DNA of 64,000 nucleotides from Actinomycetota bacterium. Lineage in GTDB: Bacteria; Actinomycetota; Actinomycetes; Actinomycetales; Microbacteriaceae. Location of the stretch: assembly GCA_009698805.1 (NCBI GenBank), contig WLPL01000001.1, forward strand, positions 1 through 64,000, written 5' to 3'. Position numbers and translations under genes: made by a program. This document shows, piece after piece, positions 8,920 through 18,925 of the stretch (the stretch's first letter is position 1; every line of letters starts with the position of its first letter). A model generated the notes under the pieces. The model was not told the DNA's origin, made no database searches, and was given only the letters and a program-made list of their open reading frames with translations.

Positions 8920-10254
8920 CTATGACTTTGCTACGGACAAGAAGTCTTCGCGTTCAACCAGCTTGATTCGCTCGCGGCCAGCTGCTTCTCCAAGGGCGAT
9001 TTCTTGCGCATCGATCTTGAGCCACCCTGGCCAACCAACGAAGTCGACTCCGCGGCTTTCCAAGAGCTCAACGACGGATTCCTCCGAAGGTGAGGTGGGC
9101 TGCCACCAGGTTGCTTTGTCGGCCACAACCTTGCCAATGGTTTCTATGGCGTCGCTCTTGGTGTGACCAATCAGGCCGACCGGGCCGCGCTTGATCCAGC
9201 CGGTTGCGTAGACACCGGGAGCAACGCGTCCGCCTTCGTTCGGAATCACTCCATACTTCGAGTCGAAGGGCACCTCTGGCAGTTCGCTACCAAAATAACC
9301 GACAGCCCGGTAGACCGCCTGAACTGGGATTTCGCGGAACTCCCCAGTGGCGATTACGCCGCCCTTGCCGTCGAGCTTGGTTCGCTCGATCTTTAGCGCG
9401 GCGACCTTGCCGTCAACACCCACAACCTCGATCGGTGTCGAGAAGAAGTGCAGGTGCAGTCGGCGCTTGGCACCGGTGTTCTGCGGCTCTTCGCGCAGGG
9501 CCTCGAGGGTGTTAACCATCACGCGGGTCTGGTTGTTTGAATCGATTGCTTCGCGAGATGCGTCATCGTATTGGAAGTCCTCGTCGTAGACGATGCAGTC
9601 GACACCCTCGATGTGTGTGGCTTCGCGCAGCTCGAGCGGCGAGAACTTGACTTGGGCAGGGCCGCGGCGACCAAAAACGTGGACGTCGGTGACGGGCGAG
9701 ACCTTGAGGCCCTCGTAAACATTGGCGGGGATATCGGTTGCGAGCATCTGCTCAGGCAGCTTGGAGAGTACGCGCGCTACGTCGAGTGCCACGTTGCCGT
9801 TGCCGATCACGGCGACCTCTTTTGCGTTCAGAGGCCAGTTGCGCGGGAAGTCGGGGTGGGCGTCGTACCAGTTGACGAACTCGGCAGCTCCGAACGAGCC
9901 TTCGAGGTCGATGCCCGGGATGTTTAGGTCGGCGTCTTTCACGGCACCGGTCGAGAAGATGACCGCGTTGTAGTGCTGTTTCAGGTCGGCCATGGTGATG
10001 TCTTTGCCGTACTGAACGTTGCCGAAGAAACGAATGTCGCCGCGGTCGAGAACCTCGTAGAGAGCGCGGATGATGCCCTTGATGCGCGGGTGGTCGGGAG
10101 CGACGCCGTAACGAACAAGGCCGTATGGTGCTGGCAACAGGTCGAAGATATCGATCGATACCTCAAAGTCGCGAAGTTCCGACTTGATCAGAAGATCGGC
10201 AGCGTAGATTCCGGCCGGGCCGGCACCGACAATCGCGAGTCTCATCTTTGACAT
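8920..10254 (-). CDS. FAD-dependent ferredoxin/adrenodoxin-type NADP+ reductase (FprA-like)
   Basis: VGAGPAGIYAADLL, APYGLVRYGVAPDHP, NGNVALDVARVL, ATGWIKRGPVGLIGHTKSDA. Confidence 0.93.
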   Translation of the reverse strand: MSKMRLAIVGAGPAGIYAADLLIKSELRDFEVSIDIFDLLPAPYGLVRYGVAPDHPRIKGIIRALYEVLDRGDIRFFGNVQYGKDITMADLKQHYNAVIFSTGAVKDADLNIPGIDLEGSFGAAEFVNWYDAHPDFPRNWPLNAKEVAVIGNGNVALDVARVLSKLPEQMLATDIPANVYEGLKVSPVTDVHVFGRRGPAQVKFSPLELREATHIEGVDCIVYDEDFQYDDASREAIDSNNQTRVMVNTLEALREEPQNTGAKRRLHLHFFSTPIEVVGVDGKVAALKIERTKLDGKGGVIATGEFREIPVQAVYRAVGYFGSELPEVPFDSKYGVIPNEGGRVAPGVYATGWIKRGPVGLIGHTKSDAIETIGKVVADKATWWQPTSPSEESVVELLESRGVDFVGWPGWLKIDAQEIALGEAAGRERIKLVEREDFLSVAKS

Positions 10255-10264
10255 CTATGCCTCG

Positions 10265-11269
10265 TTAGTTGTTCCGGTCGACCACGGCGGTGGCGAAGAC
10301 GGTTAGCGCCTTCTTGACCGGGCCCTCGGGGAGTGGGGCGAGGGCTGTGACGGCGTCGTCTGCCCAACGTTTGGCTTCTAGGTAGGCGAGTTCGGCAACC
10401 TCGTGGTTTCGCAGCTTAGCCACGACTTCGTGCAAGACCGCGTCGTCCTCTAGATTTCCGTCGATTTCGGCGAGGAGCTCGGCCGATGCTGAGTCGGTCT
10501 TGGCCTTTTCGCGAAGAAGCAGCACGGGCAGAGTTGGCACGCCGGCGCGAAGATCGGTTCCCGGAGTCTTGCCCGATGGGCCTTCGGCCGAAATGTCGAT
10601 CACGTCGTCGATTAACTGAAACGCGACACCGATTTTTTCGCCGAACTGGCGAACCGGCTCGTCGAATTCGGCCGGAGCCCCCGAGAACAAAATTCCCATC
10701 TGAGCCGAGGCGGCGATCAGCGAACCGGTCTTGTCACCCAGCACCTGAATGTAGTGGTCGATCTTGTTGACGCCTTCGCTCGGGCCCAGGGTCTCGTGGA
10801 GCTGGCCGAGGCAGAGTCGCTCGAAGGTGTCGGCTTGCAGGGTAAGAGCCCTGACTCCGAGCTTCGAAACCAGCTGGGACGCCCTCGCGAAAAGTAGGTC
10901 GCCGGTGAGAATCGCGACGTTGTTGCCCCAGATATTTTGCGCGGTTGATACGCCTCGTCTGGTCGGGGCATCGTCCATGACGTCGTCGTGGTAAAGCGTG
11001 GCTAGGTGGGTGAGTTCGACAACGACTGCCGCATCGATCACGTCTTGGTTGGCTGCATCCCCGAATTGAGCGGTAAGCAAAACCAACACCGGCCGCAGAC
11101 GCTTGCCCCCGGCTTCGACGAGGTGGCGAATCGAAACCTTGGCAATCGGGTCGGTGTGCTCGGTCGCCTGCAAAAGCCCGGCTTCGACGCGTTCTAGACC
11201 GGCCTCGATCTTTGCAAGCAGTGCCCTGTCGGCTACGCCTCTAAGTTGCTTCGGAAGTTTGATGCTCAC
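10265..11269 (-). CDS. hepT: Polyprenyl diphosphate synthase (menaquinone side chain, heptaprenyl synthase component II type)
   Basis: GGKRLRPVLVLL, DDVMDDAPTRRG and QLIDDVIDISAE Asp-rich motifs; overlaps menG start. Confidence 0.88.
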   Translation of the reverse strand: MSIKLPKQLRGVADRALLAKIEAGLERVEAGLLQATEHTDPIAKVSIRHLVEAGGKRLRPVLVLLTAQFGDAANQDVIDAAVVVELTHLATLYHDDVMDDAPTRRGVSTAQNIWGNNVAILTGDLLFARASQLVSKLGVRALTLQADTFERLCLGQLHETLGPSEGVNKIDHYIQVLGDKTGSLIAASAQMGILFSGAPAEFDEPVRQFGEKIGVAFQLIDDVIDISAEGPSGKTPGTDLRAGVPTLPVLLLREKAKTDSASAELLAEIDGNLEDDAVLHEVVAKLRNHEVAELAYLEAKRWADDAVTALAPLPEGPVKKALTVFATAVVDRNN

Positions 11270-11970
11270 TTGCTCGCCTTTGCTGGTTTGTAGCCGACGT
11301 GCAAGGCAACGATGCCAAGAGACAGGTTCTGGTACGAAACGTTTTCGAAGCCGGCAGCCTCAACCTTGGTGGCTAGCTGGGACTGGTTGGGCCAGGCCAG
11401 GATCGACTCGGCAAGGTAGCTGTAGGCCTCCGGGGTCTTGCTGAACAGAGCCGAAAAACCAGGCAGGAGCTTGCCGAGGTAGAAGTTGTAGAAAGGCTTT
11501 AGCGCGGCAACTGGCTTGGAAAATTCGCAAATCACGATGCGGCCGCCGGGCTTGGTGACCCGAAACATTTCGGCGAGCGCCTTTGGAACGTCGACGACGT
11601 TGCGGAGGCCGAAAGAGATTGTGGTGGCATCGAATTCGGCAGAGTCGAAAGGGAGTTTCGTTGCGTCGGCAAAGACGAACTCGAGCTCTGGGTGACGTTT
11701 TCTGCCTACCGCTAGCATTCCCTCTGAAAAATCTCCGGCGACTACGCGAACGCCCTTGAGTGCAAAGACAACCGATGAAGCGCCGGTGCCGGCAGCCAAA
11801 TCGAGTACGGCTTGCCCTGCCTTCGGGTCTACCGCTTTAGCGACCTTTTTGCGCCAGTTTCGATCCTGACCAAAAGACAGCAGTGTGTTGGTCAAATCGT
11901 AGGTTGGGGCAACTTCGTCGAACATTGCGGCGACCTCGGCAGGCTTTTTGGCCAAGGATGCTTTGCTCAC
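11266..11970 (-). CDS. menG: Demethylmenaquinone methyltransferase
   Basis: FDEVAPTYDLTNTLLSFGQDRNWRKK, VLDLAAGTGASS, UbiE/MenG family motifs. Confidence 0.94.
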   Translation of the reverse strand: MSKASLAKKPAEVAAMFDEVAPTYDLTNTLLSFGQDRNWRKKVAKAVDPKAGQAVLDLAAGTGASSVVFALKGVRVVAGDFSEGMLAVGRKRHPELEFVFADATKLPFDSAEFDATTISFGLRNVVDVPKALAEMFRVTKPGGRIVICEFSKPVAALKPFYNFYLGKLLPGFSALFSKTPEAYSYLAESILAWPNQSQLATKVEAAGFENVSYQNLSLGIVALHVGYKPAKASK

Positions 11971-12009
11971 TAGTCAAGTCTAACCGCGAGCCTCTGGGGC
12001 GTATTCCGC

Positions 12010-12573
12010 CTATTTGCCACCGTAGAAGTAGTCGAATTTTTCGCCACTGCGGCGGGCCTTGATTGCCCTTGCGCCAACAACGCCTCCGAGAACCAAGGCG
12101 CCCGAACCAATCGCTCCAAGACCAAGCACAGCTGTGTCTACGAACAGATCGGTTGGGGTTTTGGTGCTCGGTACTACACGGTCTACTCGAATCGCTTCGC
12201 CGACCTTGGCGTCGCCGGAGCTAATCTGCGGTGCCCCAAGTGGGACATATTCTTCGCCGTCTTCTGGGTAAATTTGCGCCTTGCCCGAACCGGGAGCGTT
12301 GTCTTCGATATGGCCAACTACCGGCGGAACAACGAACGAGTCGTCGACGTCTCCTGCAGTGCCGTTGAAGGCGTCATCTTCTTCACCCTCATCTTCATAC
12401 TCCGAGTGGCCGCCATCTTCGCCGTCTTCTTGCCCGTCGTCGTCACCGGCGTGAAGGTTTGCGATTGCGGAAATCGGTGCCTGCTTATCAGATACGCCTG
12501 AGGCATGTGCCGCGGCGGGTAGACCGAAAAGAGTTGCCAGTGCAATGACCGCCATGAGCTTTGACTTAGACAA
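12010..12573 (-). CDS. Hypothetical secreted/membrane-anchored acidic protein
   Basis: Signal peptide, Asp/Glu-rich segment DDDGQEDGEDGGHSEYEDEGEEDD, C-terminal TM and basic tail. Confidence 0.75.
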   Translation of the reverse strand: MSKSKLMAVIALATLFGLPAAAHASGVSDKQAPISAIANLHAGDDDGQEDGEDGGHSEYEDEGEEDDAFNGTAGDVDDSFVVPPVVGHIEDNAPGSGKAQIYPEDGEEYVPLGAPQISSGDAKVGEAIRVDRVVPSTKTPTDLFVDTAVLGLGAIGSGALVLGGVVGARAIKARRSGEKFDYFYGGK

Positions 12574-12618
12574 CTGGACTCCTTTTCAAATAGTGGCTAA
12601 CAATGACTAGGTTAGAAC

Positions 12619-13884
12619 TTGAGACTTCGGCGAAAAAGTATTTTCGCCATCTTCACAGACAATACTCAGGTCAGGATTTCTTTGCTGAAACTAGAAACCG
12701 TCGAGCTGCCAGCAGCGCTTCGCGGGCCCCTGGTTGAGTTGTTGCCAGCCAACCCGACAGCGTTCATGCGCAATGGTGGGGGCATCATCGGCTTAGGAGA
12801 AACCACTCGCCTGACCGCCAAAGGGCCCAATCGAATCCGGGTTCTTGCGCAGGCTTGGCGAGAGCTAGTCGCCGACGCCGAGGTGGTCGATTCGGTAAAC
12901 CTGCCCGGCACCGGTCTGGTGGCCTTCGGTAGCATCGCCTTTGCCGACTCTTCGGAAAGCGAAAGCATTCTGATAGTCCCCGAGGTGATTATCGGGTCGC
13001 GCGACGGACGCATGTGGCTAACCTCGGTCAACGGCAAGGCGTGGCCGAAGCAGACCGCCTACCAAGCCAACGAGCCTCTAGAACTCAGGCCTGGGTCTCA
13101 GAGCAGAGTCGGTTTCGAGGCATCGGTGCAGAGCGCAATCGACGCAATCTCGGCCGCCAAAGCAGAGAAAGTGGTTCTAGCTCGAGATCTAGAAGCGCCA
13201 GTGCCAAAGAACTTCGACATTCGCCCGGTGCTCTCCAGACTCGCCGCGAAATACCCGACTTGCTGGGTGTATTCGGTTGACGGCACCTTCGGGGCATCAC
13301 CCGAACTCCTGGTCCGCGTATCGCACGGACAGGTTTCGGCGCGAGTCTTGGCTGGCACCGCTGGCCGAGGAACCGACCCCGAGGTCGATCAGGCAATTGC
13401 CACCGCCTTGGCTGGATCGCACAAGAACCTCGCGGAACACGCGTTCGCAGTCGATTCGTTCGTGCAGGCGCTCGAGCCTTTCTGCGTTCAGGTCGATGCC
13501 GACTCTGAACCTTTCAGCCTAGCTCTGCCCAACGTTTGGCATCTTGCTAGCGACGTCCACGGGGTCTTGAAGCGGGAGGCGTCGGTGCTCGATTTGGCCG
13601 AGGCCCTGCACCCGACCGCCGCCGTTGCCGGCACTCCGAGGGCTGCAGCGCAGGCGCTGATCGGGCAGCTCGAGCCTTTTGATAGAGGACGCTACGCCGG
13701 GCCTGTGGGCTGGATCGGTGCCGATGGGGATGGCGAGTGGGCAATCGCGCTGCGCGGCGGCCAGCTTGAAGAAACTAGGATTCGAGCCTTCGCCGGTTGC
13801 GGAATCGTTGCCGAGTCGGAGCCGAGCGCCGAACTTGCCGAGACCGATCTAAAGTTTCAGCCGGTCACTGGCGCCTTGAGCTAG
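12619..13884 (+). CDS. menF: Isochorismate synthase
   Basis: Chorismate-binding motifs KVVLARDL, RVLAGTAGRG, EHAFAVD, HPTAAVAGTPR, GPVGWI. Confidence 0.92.
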   Translation: MRLRRKSIFAIFTDNTQVRISLLKLETVELPAALRGPLVELLPANPTAFMRNGGGIIGLGETTRLTAKGPNRIRVLAQAWRELVADAEVVDSVNLPGTGLVAFGSIAFADSSESESILIVPEVIIGSRDGRMWLTSVNGKAWPKQTAYQANEPLELRPGSQSRVGFEASVQSAIDAISAAKAEKVVLARDLEAPVPKNFDIRPVLSRLAAKYPTCWVYSVDGTFGASPELLVRVSHGQVSARVLAGTAGRGTDPEVDQAIATALAGSHKNLAEHAFAVDSFVQALEPFCVQVDADSEPFSLALPNVWHLASDVHGVLKREASVLDLAEALHPTAAVAGTPRAAAQALIGQLEPFDRGRYAGPVGWIGADGDGEWAIALRGGQLEETRIRAFAGCGIVAESEPSAELAETDLKFQPVTGALS

Positions 13885-15452
13885 AGGCTTACCTCGATAA
13901 CGACGCGTCCAGTCTTCTTGAGCGCGATAATTAGCTGCGTCTCGTTTGCAACCAGGACGTGCTGCCAGCCGTAGGCGGCGGCCAACCCCGCGATGTCGAC
14001 GCTCTGCGGAGTTCTAAACAAGTGGTCGAAGTCACGAGCGCTCAAGGCGCCCTTCATCTCGAGCGACTCGAAAATGCTGCCGCCACCATCGCTGCCAACG
14101 ATTATTTGTAGATCCAATTCGGGGCCGGACTTATCGATAGCGAGTGACGACGCGTCGTGCAGGAAGGTTAGGTCGCCCATCAGTGCCCTGGTTTGCAGGC
14201 CGGTGGCCAAGGCGATTCCGGTGGCCGTGGCGATGGTGCCATCGATGCCCGAAAGCCCGCGGTTAGCGAATACGTTCAGCGGCTTGGCCGGAGCCCAGGT
14301 TTCGGCTTCGCGAATCAATCGTGATGCTCCGAGAACCAGGTTCTCTGCCCCGTCGGTCGCGGCCCAGACCTGCTCGACGAGCTCACGCCGAGTGAGAACC
14401 CCAGTGACTGGAGCGGATAACCGAAGCTGTTGATCGGCCAGGCGCCAGCTGGCCAACCATTCGCCGGCTGGCTCGGAATCGACCGTGACCTCGTCGACCA
14501 GAGCGGAGGCCCGCCCGCCGACGTTGAAGTGACCCATCAGTTTCGAACGAACCACGATTACTTCGACGTCTTCTCGGTAGAGAAGGCCGATGATGTCGCG
14601 GCTAAGAGTTGGTTTTCCGAAGACGATGACCCGACCGACGTTGTCGGTGAGCTCACGCTTTTCTTTGAACAAGAGCCGGTAACCGAGAATCGCGTTTTCG
14701 CCGAACCTTGCGCCCGAGGATGGTTCTGCCAGCAGTGGCCAACCGAAGGCCTCGGCAAGCTCGGTGGCTTCTGGCCCGGCCTCGGCCCCGGCAACAACGA
14801 TGGTTGGCACAGTGCCATCGAGCAGAGCAAACTCGAAGGAGTCTTCGGTCGGTTCAAACGGCAGTGGCTCGATGTTCACACTGGCCGCGTTCGGCTCAGA
14901 GCCTGAAAGTGGTTCGCGGAAGGCGATGTTGATCTGCACCGGGCCGGGTTGAGCACCGGTTTCACCGAGCGCCGAGGCAATCGCGGTGGCAACAACGTAG
15001 CGAAGTTCGTCGACCGTTGGTGACTCGTCGGTTGGCGCTTCGAGGTCAAAGCAGGTGCGGACCGCGTCGGCGAATATGCCGATTTGGTTGGTGGTCTGGT
15101 TCGCACCAACGCCTCGAAGTTCGTGTGGGCGGTCGGCGGTTAGCAAAATCATTGGCACACCCGAGTGACTCGCTTCGAGCACCGCCGGGTGCAGGTTGGC
15201 AACCGCGGTTCCGGAGGTCACGATCAGGGCTGTGGGGCTGCCAGAGGCAAGAGCAGCGCCCAGTGCGGTAAACCCGAGGGACCTCTCGTCGAGGCGCACG
15301 TGGAGCTTTAGACGACCGACATCGGCCAGCTGAGAAGCGGCAATTGCCAGTGCCTGGCTTCTGGCACCCGGGGCAAGAAAAACGTGCTCGACACCGCTGG
15401 CGCTCAAAAGCGCGAGGATCTGAGCCGCTACGCGTTGGGCGGGGCTAGACAT
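13881..15452 (-). CDS. menD: 2-succinyl-5-enolpyruvyl-6-hydroxy-3-cyclohexene-1-carboxylate synthase
   Basis: TPP-binding enzyme: LAPGARSQALAIA, LIVTSGTAVANLHPAVLEAS, LTADRPHELRGVGANQT, NRGLSGIDGT; start at 15452 (MSSPAQRV) preferred. Confidence 0.93.
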   Translation of the reverse strand: MSSPAQRVAAQILALLSASGVEHVFLAPGARSQALAIAASQLADVGRLKLHVRLDERSLGFTALGAALASGSPTALIVTSGTAVANLHPAVLEASHSGVPMILLTADRPHELRGVGANQTTNQIGIFADAVRTCFDLEAPTDESPTVDELRYVVATAIASALGETGAQPGPVQINIAFREPLSGSEPNAASVNIEPLPFEPTEDSFEFALLDGTVPTIVVAGAEAGPEATELAEAFGWPLLAEPSSGARFGENAILGYRLLFKEKRELTDNVGRVIVFGKPTLSRDIIGLLYREDVEVIVVRSKLMGHFNVGGRASALVDEVTVDSEPAGEWLASWRLADQQLRLSAPVTGVLTRRELVEQVWAATDGAENLVLGASRLIREAETWAPAKPLNVFANRGLSGIDGTIATATGIALATGLQTRALMGDLTFLHDASSLAIDKSGPELDLQIIVGSDGGGSIFESLEMKGALSARDFDHLFRTPQSVDIAGLAAAYGWQHVLVANETQLIIALKKTGRVVIEVSL

Positions 15453-15735
15453 CTTGATCTGGTTCGTCTTTGCGAAAGCGCTCGGCGAGGTTTCGCAAGA
15501 ATTCCGGGTCGTCGTCTGGCGCAACGGTCCGAGTTTTGGGGCTCTTGCCTAGTCCAACTGGTCGACCGAGGGCCAGGTAGAGGATTCCGCCAATCGGGGT
15601 CACTACGACGCACAGCAAAATCCAAGCCCACTTGGGGAGCAGGCGAACCTCGCGATGGTCGGCGCTTGCCGCAAATACCGCAACAAAGACGGTGAAAATA
15701 ATGAGAGCGCCAATACCGTAGAGCAAAAACTTCAT
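15445..15735 (-). CDS. PLDc_N domain small membrane protein
   Basis: Two TM segments and WAWILLCVVVTPIGGILYLALGRP, typical of the PLDc_N family. Confidence 0.82.
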   Translation of the reverse strand: MKFLLYGIGALIIFTVFVAVFAASADHREVRLLPKWAWILLCVVVTPIGGILYLALGRPVGLGKSPKTRTVAPDDDPEFLRNLAERFRKDEPDQDV

Positions 15736-15771
15736 GAGACCACTCTAACCAGCCCTGCTTACACTTAGAGG

Positions 15772-16005
15772 GTGAAGAATCCTTGGTTGTACATTTTGGC
15801 CCGCGTTTTTGTGTTTTCCGCACCCCTCGCTCTTCTGCTCGCGCTGGGCTTCAACCCTTTCTATTCGGTCGCAATCGCCACCGCAGTAGGTCTAACCATC
15901 TCGATTCTTTGGCTCAACCGCTACCGTGAAGAGTTCGCCAAGCGACTCTACGAAAAGTTCAACTCGAAGACTCAGGCCGAAACCGCCGAGGACGCAGACA
16001 ACTAG
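15772..16005 (+). CDS. DUF4229 domain-containing small membrane protein
   Basis: GTG start; WLYILARVFVFSAPLALLLALGFNPFYSVAIATAVGLTIS; located between menD and menA genes. Confidence 0.8.
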   Translation: MKNPWLYILARVFVFSAPLALLLALGFNPFYSVAIATAVGLTISILWLNRYREEFAKRLYEKFNSKTQAETAEDADN

Positions 16006-16916
16006 ACGATAACGACCAAGCCGTAGGTGAGCAAAAGCGCGTAGCCGAGAGTGGTGTAACTGGTCAGCTTCAACGCGAGAATGTACTCGGGCGCCGTCTT
16101 AGCCGTAAGAACGATCAGGGTCAGCGGCACGATCACAAAAGCCGTTAGATAGGCAAAAACCGTGTGCTGAAAAACCAGCGTGTAGGGGTAGAGCAAGGCC
16201 ATCGGGGTCCACAAAAAGAGTAGGTAGAGGGTCTTCGCCAACTTGCGACCGACCAATACGGCCAGCGTCTTCTTACCCGCCGATATGTCGGTGTCGATGT
16301 CTCGAATGTTGTTGATCATCAAAACCGCGGATGCAAACAACCCAACGGCGATAGCCGCGCCCGAGGTCCAGAGCAAACCGTCGGCGCTGCTGAAGAAGTG
16401 CGGCACCTGGATCGCCGCGGTGCCAAAGGTTGCCACCAGCCCGAAGAAAACGAATACGAAAATTTCGCCTAGGCCCGCGTAACCGTAAGGTCGCTTTCCA
16501 CCGGTGTAGAACCAGGCGGCAACCACGCAGGCTGCGCCGACGAGAGTTAACCACCAGAGGCCCGTCAGCACAACGATGGCGAGGCCAGCGATTCCGGCGA
16601 GCGCAAATGCGGCGAATGCGGCATTGCGCACCAGCTTCGGTTCGACTCGGCCGGAGCCGGTCAAGCGAGGCGGGCCGACCCGAAAGTCATCTGTGCCACG
16701 AATGCCGTCGGAGTAGTCGTTGGCAAAGTTCACGCCGATCTGTAGCGAAAGTGAAACCGCGAGGGCGAGCAGGGTGAGACCGAGGCTCTCCGCCTGCATC
16801 ACGCTGGCCACGCCGAAACCGACGGCAACCGGGGCGACAGCGAGCGGCAAGGTTCGCAGCCTGGCCCCTGCTACCCAGTCACCAAAGGTGACCTTTTGCT
16901 TAGCTTTCTTCGACAT
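16002..16916 (-). CDS. menA: 1,4-dihydroxy-2-naphthoate polyprenyltransferase
   Basis: UbiA family: GVNFANDYSDGIRGTDD, NNIRDIDTDISAGKKTLAV. Confidence 0.95.
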   Translation of the reverse strand: MSKKAKQKVTFGDWVAGARLRTLPLAVAPVAVGFGVASVMQAESLGLTLLALAVSLSLQIGVNFANDYSDGIRGTDDFRVGPPRLTGSGRVEPKLVRNAAFAAFALAGIAGLAIVVLTGLWWLTLVGAACVVAAWFYTGGKRPYGYAGLGEIFVFVFFGLVATFGTAAIQVPHFFSSADGLLWTSGAAIAVGLFASAVLMINNIRDIDTDISAGKKTLAVLVGRKLAKTLYLLFLWTPMALLYPYTLVFQHTVFAYLTAFVIVPLTLIVLTAKTAPEYILALKLTSYTTLGYALLLTYGLVVIV

Positions 16917-18021
16917 CGCCTCGCCTCATCTTTTCTTGAAACTCTTCAAAGTTTTTCTTCAAAAACACGAAGTCAGGTTTTCCGTTGCCGAGGCGGGGCA
17001 CCTCTGTGATGGCAGCCCAAACCGATGTGGTGGCAGCGATCCCGAACTGCCTGATGGCGTCGTCCGGGTTGATGTGACGCACGTCATCGCTCGAATAGAC
17101 CACGTAGGCGACGAAGCTTTGCCCGAACTCGGGGTTGGTGAGCGCGAGCGTCACTACGTCTTTGACCTGCGGGTGAGCGGCGACCCACTGATCAACCCAG
17201 TCGAGCGAAAGCTTGACGCCTCCCGAGTTGATGACTCGATCGGTGCGCCCGAGAATCACCAACCTGCCCTGTTCGTTGAAGTTACCGAGGTCGTTCGACT
17301 CCCACTCGGATAGCCCGTTGGCGAGGGTGGGCCCGCTGATCACGATTCGACCGTCTTCGAGCAGGCCGATGCCGACGCCGTTCAGCGCAACTCCGTTGTA
17401 GACGCAGCCGCCCGCGGTTTCGGTTGAGCCATAGGTGATCACGATTTTCACTCCGAGGCCGACGAGCATGGCAACGGTGTTCATGTTTGGAGCTTGGCCA
17501 CCAACCAAAATGGCGTCGAAGTTTCTAAGCTGCTCAAGAACGAAATCATCGGAGCTGGCCGCATTCGCAAGTCTTTGGAGCTGAGCCGGCACGATCGAGG
17601 TGTAGCGACGCTCGCCGGTCATCAGGCTGGCCGATCGAGCAAAACCTTCTGCTGTGAACGGCATCGCTGTGTTGGTCAGGACCGGTTGGGTGTCGGCCAG
17701 AAGCGAGCGCACCAAAACCTGGATTCCGGCAATGAACGTGATTGGCAGGCAAAGCAGCCATTGGCCGGGTCCGCCGAGCGAAGCCTCGCTCGCCTTGGCA
17801 CTCGCCTGCAGCGCCTTGGCCGAAAGTGGAATCATTTTGGGTACGCCGGTCGAGCCGCTGGATTCGACCAGTAGGGCGACGTCGTCTTCGACCGTCTCCG
17901 GCAAGTCCGTGTGTTCTTGATCGCAGAAGTGAATCGCGAGTCTGCCCTCGAGGGCTTCACCTAGGGCAAGCAGCGCGGCGACCGGGTCGGCAGTGCCGAT
18001 TTGTTTTAGCGGTTTAGCCAT
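16900..18021 (-). CDS. menE: o-succinylbenzoate-CoA ligase (AMP-binding)
   Basis: LLVESSGSTGVPKMIPLS, TYGSTETAGGCVYNG, LVILGRTDRVINSGGVKLS; within men cluster. Confidence 0.93.
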   Translation of the reverse strand: MAKPLKQIGTADPVAALLALGEALEGRLAIHFCDQEHTDLPETVEDDVALLVESSGSTGVPKMIPLSAKALQASAKASEASLGGPGQWLLCLPITFIAGIQVLVRSLLADTQPVLTNTAMPFTAEGFARSASLMTGERRYTSIVPAQLQRLANAASSDDFVLEQLRNFDAILVGGQAPNMNTVAMLVGLGVKIVITYGSTETAGGCVYNGVALNGVGIGLLEDGRIVISGPTLANGLSEWESNDLGNFNEQGRLVILGRTDRVINSGGVKLSLDWVDQWVAAHPQVKDVVTLALTNPEFGQSFVAYVVYSSDDVRHINPDDAIRQFGIAATTSVWAAITEVPRLGNGKPDFVFLKKNFEEFQEKMRRGDVEES

Positions 18022-18908
18022 CAGAAGTGCCAGGGAAACGCTGACCAGTTGGGTTCGCGCTTTTGCAAGAAGGCGTCGCGGCCCTCGGCTGCCTCTTCGG
18101 TGCCGTAGGCCAGACGGGTTGCCTCGCCGGCGAGAATCTGCTGACCAACCATTCCGTCATCGATCGCGTTGAACGAGTACTTGAGCATGCGAATCGACTG
18201 CGGGGATTGAGCGAGGATTCGCTCGGCCCAGGTGATGCCGGTGCGTTCGAGTTCGGCGTGAGGAACCACCGTGTTCACAACACCGATTTCGTGAGCGCGC
18301 TTGGCGTCGTACTCCTCGGCTAGAAAGAAGATTTCGCGGGCAACCTTCTGGCCAACCTGCTTGGCAAGTAGAGCGCTTCCGTAGCCGCCGTCGAACGAGC
18401 CGACGGTTGCGTCGGTCTGCTTGAACATCGCCTTGTCGCTGGCGATGCTGAGGTCGCAGATGACGTTGAGCGAGTGCCCACCGCCGGCTGCCCAACCGGG
18501 AACCAGAGCGATTACGACTTTTGGCATGAAGCGAATCAGCCGCTGGACTTCGAGAATGTGGAGTCGGCCGGTTGAAGCCGTGCCGTCGGCGTATTCGTAG
18601 CCGTCCGCGCCGCGAACCTTTTGGTCGCCGCCCGAAGAGAATGCCCAGCCGCCATCCTTAGGCGAAGGTCCGTTGCCGGTGAGCAGAACGACACCGATTC
18701 GTGAATCCTCGGCTGCATGTTTCAGCGATCTGGCTAGCTCGTCTACGGTCTGCGGGCGAAAGGCGTTGCGCACCTCGGGGCGGTTGAACGCGATGCGCAC
18801 GACACCGAGGGTCATGTGCTTGTGGTACGTGACATCGACGAGTTCGCCAAAACCTGGCACCTCGTGCCAAACCTTCGAATCGAACAGCTCAGAAACCTCA
18901 TTAGACAT
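18021..18908 (-). CDS. menB: 1,4-dihydroxy-2-naphthoyl-CoA synthase
   Basis: Crotonase fold; AFNRPEVRNAFRPQTVDEL, FSSGGDQKVRG, GGGHSLNVICDLSIAS, VGSFDGGYGS. Confidence 0.96.
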   Translation of the reverse strand: MSNEVSELFDSKVWHEVPGFGELVDVTYHKHMTLGVVRIAFNRPEVRNAFRPQTVDELARSLKHAAEDSRIGVVLLTGNGPSPKDGGWAFSSGGDQKVRGADGYEYADGTASTGRLHILEVQRLIRFMPKVVIALVPGWAAGGGHSLNVICDLSIASDKAMFKQTDATVGSFDGGYGSALLAKQVGQKVAREIFFLAEEYDAKRAHEIGVVNTVVPHAELERTGITWAERILAQSPQSIRMLKYSFNAIDDGMVGQQILAGEATRLAYGTEEAAEGRDAFLQKREPNWSAFPWHF

Positions 18909-18925
18909 ACTTCTAGACTAACAAT

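Noticed and set aside
10265-11269. Possible carotenoid crtE supplying retinal
   Set aside because: Overlaps menG and lies in the menaquinone cluster; best read as the menaquinone polyprenyl synthase
14430-14906. 158-aa plus-strand ORF
   Set aside because: Antisense shadow of menD
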